DNA from: Perkinsus marinus ATCC 50983
Taxonomy: Eukaryota > Perkinsozoa > Perkinsida > Perkinsidae
Direction of reading: 5' to 3'
DNA: 64,000 bases
Assembly (NCBI RefSeq): GCF_000006405.1
Contig: NW_003210480.1
Span: 16,079 to 80,078 of the forward strand
Both the position numbers and the translations under genes were made by a program. Below the pieces are notes generated by a model. It was given only the letters and a program-made list of their open reading frames with translations, made no database searches and was not told the origin of the DNA. The stretch's first letter is position 1. Every line of letters starts with the position of its first letter. Positions 61,221 to 64,000 of the stretch are shown in pieces.

Positions 61221-61384
61221 GGGAGGGTGACTTCTTTAGATGATTCGGTGGAAAGGACTGTTGGAGCGCCGTTAAGGAACAAATCTCAACCTGTGTTGCA
61301 TCAGAATAAATCACCGTTGAATTGACAGCAAAACACGGAGGAGTCAAAACTGATAGCTCATCATGAATGGAATAGCCCTCAATA

Positions 61385-61508
61385 ACAACAACAACAACGA
61401 CATCAACAATCACGACAACAAGAGCAACAGCAACAGCAACAATAACAACAACAACAACAACAACAACAACAACGACAATAACGACAACAACGACAACAAC
61501 AACAACAC
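61385..61508. repeat. AAC-rich trinucleotide microsatellite
   Basis: A run of AAC triplets with occasional GAC, AGC and ATC. In one frame it would encode poly-Asn, but nothing around it supports a gene. Confidence 0.95.
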
Positions 61509-61984
61509 GAGAAAGATCTCAATGATAAGGAGGCACACTAGAGGCATTTTCGTCAGTAAGATGCTGCTAGAAGCCCTCAGCCTTCGACGCATCAAGTATC
61601 TTATTGTACTGGGGTTGGTACGGTGACAAAGCTACAGCAACAGAGTCAACCGACACTGTATCGGTCGGAATGTGCTGGATTCAGGGGATATCGATGATGA
61701 GGAATGAGAATGTTGGAGTGACTTGAAGACGCAAAAAATTGTCCTCCATAGTTGCCTTATAATTGTGATGTAGCTGTGTATCGAGCTAGTATGCTGGTCT
61801 GCTACTATTGAACTTTCATTAGATCTTTTAAGCTGTTATTGATGTTATCTTCTGCGTGAGATCAAACGGGGTTTCGTTAACTCGAAGCCTTTGAGTTGAA
61901 GGATATTGGAAAACCGTCATAGGGACAATGTCTGATGGTATTCGACAGATATAGTGACTGGTGAACTATAAAGTAAAGCTGGAA

Positions 61985-62160
61985 ATGTCAGCATATATGT
62001 TCACTTCCTCTCAGTTCGGAAGCTCCATTACTACATTGTGGATAATTCACACAAGGCTTTTGGTAGAAGTATGCGAACGCCAACAATAATTTCCCAAATT
62101 CTCTTAGAGTTTTTCCATTGTCAACAACACATGTGCTTGACCGTGTCCAGACTTCCCTAT
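61985..62160 (+). mobile_element. MITE family B copy
   Basis: A degenerate copy with ATATATGTTCACTTCCTCTC, TTGTCAACAACACATGTGCT and a mutated right end. Confidence 0.6.
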
Positions 62161-62209
62161 GCCAGACATAACGAGCACCGGGAGGCTCGCACCAAAATGT
62201 GCAATTGTT

Positions 62210-62700
62210 TATGTACCATAATAATATGGTGATTGAGAGTTTGATCGGGTCTTTCTCTGATCCTGGGGCGGTGGCCACTCGAATCGAGGTGCTGTCAACT
62301 CGTTGTCCATCAGCGGAGTATCGTGCAACGGGCACTCGACGCGCTGATGCTCGGTCCCGGTTCTCCGTTCTCAGTCGAGGACCATCGAAGCTCAGTAATG
62401 TCAGGATGTGTGCTGTCTCTCACCACTTACCGAGGATCCACAAACCTCATATCAAAGCATACTGCATGTCCCGAACTACTCATTGTTACTAACAATTTGT
62501 TAGACCACCGATGGGTTCCACGCGCAGTCGGCAAATAATTAGATCGACGCTCCATGTCCCGCGATGCATTGTCCGCTTCCAAACTGAATCCGCCACCCAT
62601 ATGATCTAATCCTTTGACTTTACCGTTTGCCCTCAGTCCGTTTGAGAGCAGTTGAATGGTGGCCGCCACTACACTCGCTAGCCCTTTTTTCACAAAATCC
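62210..62700 (-). CDS. Unrecognised protein fragment, two exons
   Basis: An exon from about 62690 to 62431 (ASVVAATIQLLSNGLRANGK, GGGFSLEADNASRDMERRSN, ending FVDP) meets a GTAAGT donor. After a 40-nt intron (62391-62430), an exon from 62390 continues in frame (RVPVARYSADGQRVDSTSIR) to about 62210, where the frame runs into a family B MITE. The 5' start is unclear: only a GTG or an upstream splice acceptor is available. No family recognised. The good donor, the typical intron length and the maintained frame are the support. Confidence 0.4.
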
Positions 62701-62894
62701 CTCTCACATCAAGTTTACTCGTCGAATCGAGAATGCGAGAATCTGAGTCTCTGAGAACTCTAAGTATCTGAGCCTACTCGTCGAAACCGTGGGCACATTC
62801 ATGGAAGACGCTTATCTCGACGCCTACACCATAGCACCTACTGTGCAAAGTCATGAACTGAGATGTCCAGTAGTATTGCAAGTCAGTCTGTGAA

Positions 62895-62970
62895 AAGTTC
62901 CTAGCCAGAATTGAACCCTCATCCGAGCGGCTGTTAAACTAGTTCCTTAACGTCTGGACCACAAACACTA
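62895..62970 (-). repeat. tRNA-like segment, possible SINE
   Basis: On the minus strand TGGTCCAGACGTTAAGG resembles a tRNA A box, and about 30 bases later GAGGGTTCAATTCTGG resembles a B box. The intervening arms do not fold cleanly into an anticodon stem, so a tRNA-derived repeat is more likely than a working tRNA gene. Confidence 0.35.
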
Positions 62971-63403
62971 CATTAACGAAGTATTTAGTAAAAATGCGGC
63001 TTAACAAAGATAAAAGAATGTAGGAATTGGGTAGAAATTGGTTGAAAAGTGGCTAACTCGTGGTGCGCGTAAATATCAATGTACGCAGAAATAAAAAATG
63101 TCCCCTGTTGTAACATACGATGGTTCGACTTCACCAGACCCGTTGGGAAACCCGACGCAGACATAGTTCCATTATATTATAATGGGGTTTATAATGCAAT
63201 ACATATTCGACTGAGGGAGAGACGGTTTCACAGCCGTTGCAGCCTAATCTGGCCGGGCGGGCGCTACCGTATGTGACTCACAGTGAAGGTGCATTGTTAT
63301 CACACTCCTCCCACCTCGGGAGCTGCCACTAACTACCAAAATGAGACGAGAGATAATATCAAAAGTTGGGCAATCCAAAATAGAAAATAGACGATCGCAG
63401 AGA
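62971..63403. other. Non-coding stretch beside retroelement 3
   Basis: No gene. It may include the 3' non-coding part or LTR of the retroelement that starts at 63404, but its partner LTR would lie outside the window, so this cannot be tested here. Confidence 0.3.
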
Positions 63404-64000
63404 TTAGTGGTATAGACACAGATTGTGGGACTCTTGGACCGAACCATCACTGAGGCGATAAGTCATCTGGTGAGGACCACAGCATTCAGCAATAACGTGA
63501 GGGCCGCTCCAGTTCACGCCTAGTGCTGGCTTCGGGCCAGACCACTTGAGCACCTTCTGACCGATTTGAAACACACGTCGACGGGAGACGATCCTCCTCG
63601 ACTTGGCCAACTTGAGCAGAGTATCAGCTTCGGCCTCATCCAGCGCTTGGTGGATCTTTTGGAGCTCAGCTTCTCTGCGAGCTGCACGCCGCTTCGCCTC
63701 AAATCGCACCGAGTCAGCATCCAATGACGCAGCAACATCCTCAAACCGACGGGCAAAGAAGGGTGAGTCCTTGAGACCGAAGTACAGCTGATGAGGAGTG
63801 TGGTCACCATAGATGGCACGGGAGTTACAACGTCGCTGAGCTACTGGAAGGAAGAATGGCCAGCGATTCACATTACCTTTGCAGAGACACTTCAACACCT
63901 GCTTAAGCACTCCGTGTTGGCGCTCCAGAGACCCATTTCTGTGAGCCGCATAAGGCGGGTTGAAGTTGATCTGGATACCCCAACTAGCAGCCCATGCCTT
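63404..64000 (-). CDS. LTR retroelement integrase, C-terminal part (runs off the window)
   Basis: The frame is open from the window edge. It begins inside the integrase core, where NPPYAAHRNGSLERQHG contains the catalytic Glu, then a helical region, and ends with a chromatin/DNA-binding-type module (FQIGQKVLKWSGPKPAL, NWSGPHVI). The style is that of Ty3/gypsy or BEL/Pao integrases; I cannot tell which without the RT. The stop codon is at 63404-63406. It is unrelated at the sequence level to elements 1 and 2 over this part. Confidence 0.85.
   Translation of the reverse strand, partial: KAWAASWGIQINFNPPYAAHRNGSLERQHGVLKQVLKCLCKGNVNRWPFFLPVAQRRCNSRAIYGDHTPHQLYFGLKDSPFFARRFEDVAASLDADSVRFEAKRRAARREAELQKIHQALDEAEADTLLKLAKSRRIVSRRRVFQIGQKVLKWSGPKPALGVNWSGPHVIAECCGPHQMTYRLSDGSVQESHNLCLYH

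Noticed and set aside
61363-61626. Poly-Asn protein
   Set aside because: It is the AAC microsatellite read in frame; the flanks show no coding character or splice signals.

Overview
The window looks like nuclear DNA of a protist. Genes are split by very short GT-AG introns, many of 40-49 nt, and are interspersed with small transposon fragments and BEL/Pao-type LTR retrotransposons. A Perkinsus-like alveolate is my best guess; this is inferred from gene structure and repeat style, not shown by a marker gene. Splice models were built by hand from reading frames, splice signals and protein-family motifs.

Layout. 1-5.4 kb holds MITEs, a 486-bp hAT-like element and other repeats, with no firm gene. 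5.46-7.48 kb (+) is a six-exon coiled-coil protein. 9.36-12.41 kb (-) is a HAD-family pyrimidine 5'-nucleotidase-like gene, with one MITE sitting inside a tiny intron. 15.4-22.3 kb (-) is a tandem cluster of six membrane-anchored RING-H2 ubiquitin-ligase genes. 22.58-23.28 kb (+) is a small four-exon membrane protein. 24.2-27.5 kb (-) holds two unrecognised proteins. 27.7-29.45 kb (-) is an exosome RRP41-like RNase PH gene. 29.68-30.48 kb is a 53-bp minisatellite of 15 units. 31.7-32.6 kb (+) holds two small multi-exon membrane proteins.

33.9-61.2 kb is a duplicated block. Its unit is an unrecognised ~320-residue gene (family A, possibly an F-box-like helix plus beta-propeller) followed by a GH99 endo-alpha-mannosidase gene. 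Unit 1 (about 35.07-40.22 kb) has a complete eight-exon GH99 model of 487 residues but a damaged family A gene. Unit 2 (40.22-41.98 kb) has only a stub of GH99 but an intact family A gene. Unit 3 (55.15-60.22 kb) has an intact family A gene and a GH99 copy that has lost an intron acceptor. Two more diverged family A members flank the block (33.9 kb + and 60.3 kb -). Two nested BEL/Pao retrotransposons separate units 2 and 3: a complete one with identical 156-bp LTRs (42,201-49,134) inside a decayed, 5'-truncated one (to 55,152). The right edge carries the integrase end of a third retroelement.

Most striking signals: short perfect palindromes that are present in duplicated unit 1 but absent from unit 3; a 62-bp hairpin flanked by a perfect 8-bp repeat; hAT-like MITEs lodged in introns, one supplying a splice acceptor and coding bases; and an unusual complete retroelement whose start codon lies inside its LTR and which ends in half of a CW-type zinc-finger motif.
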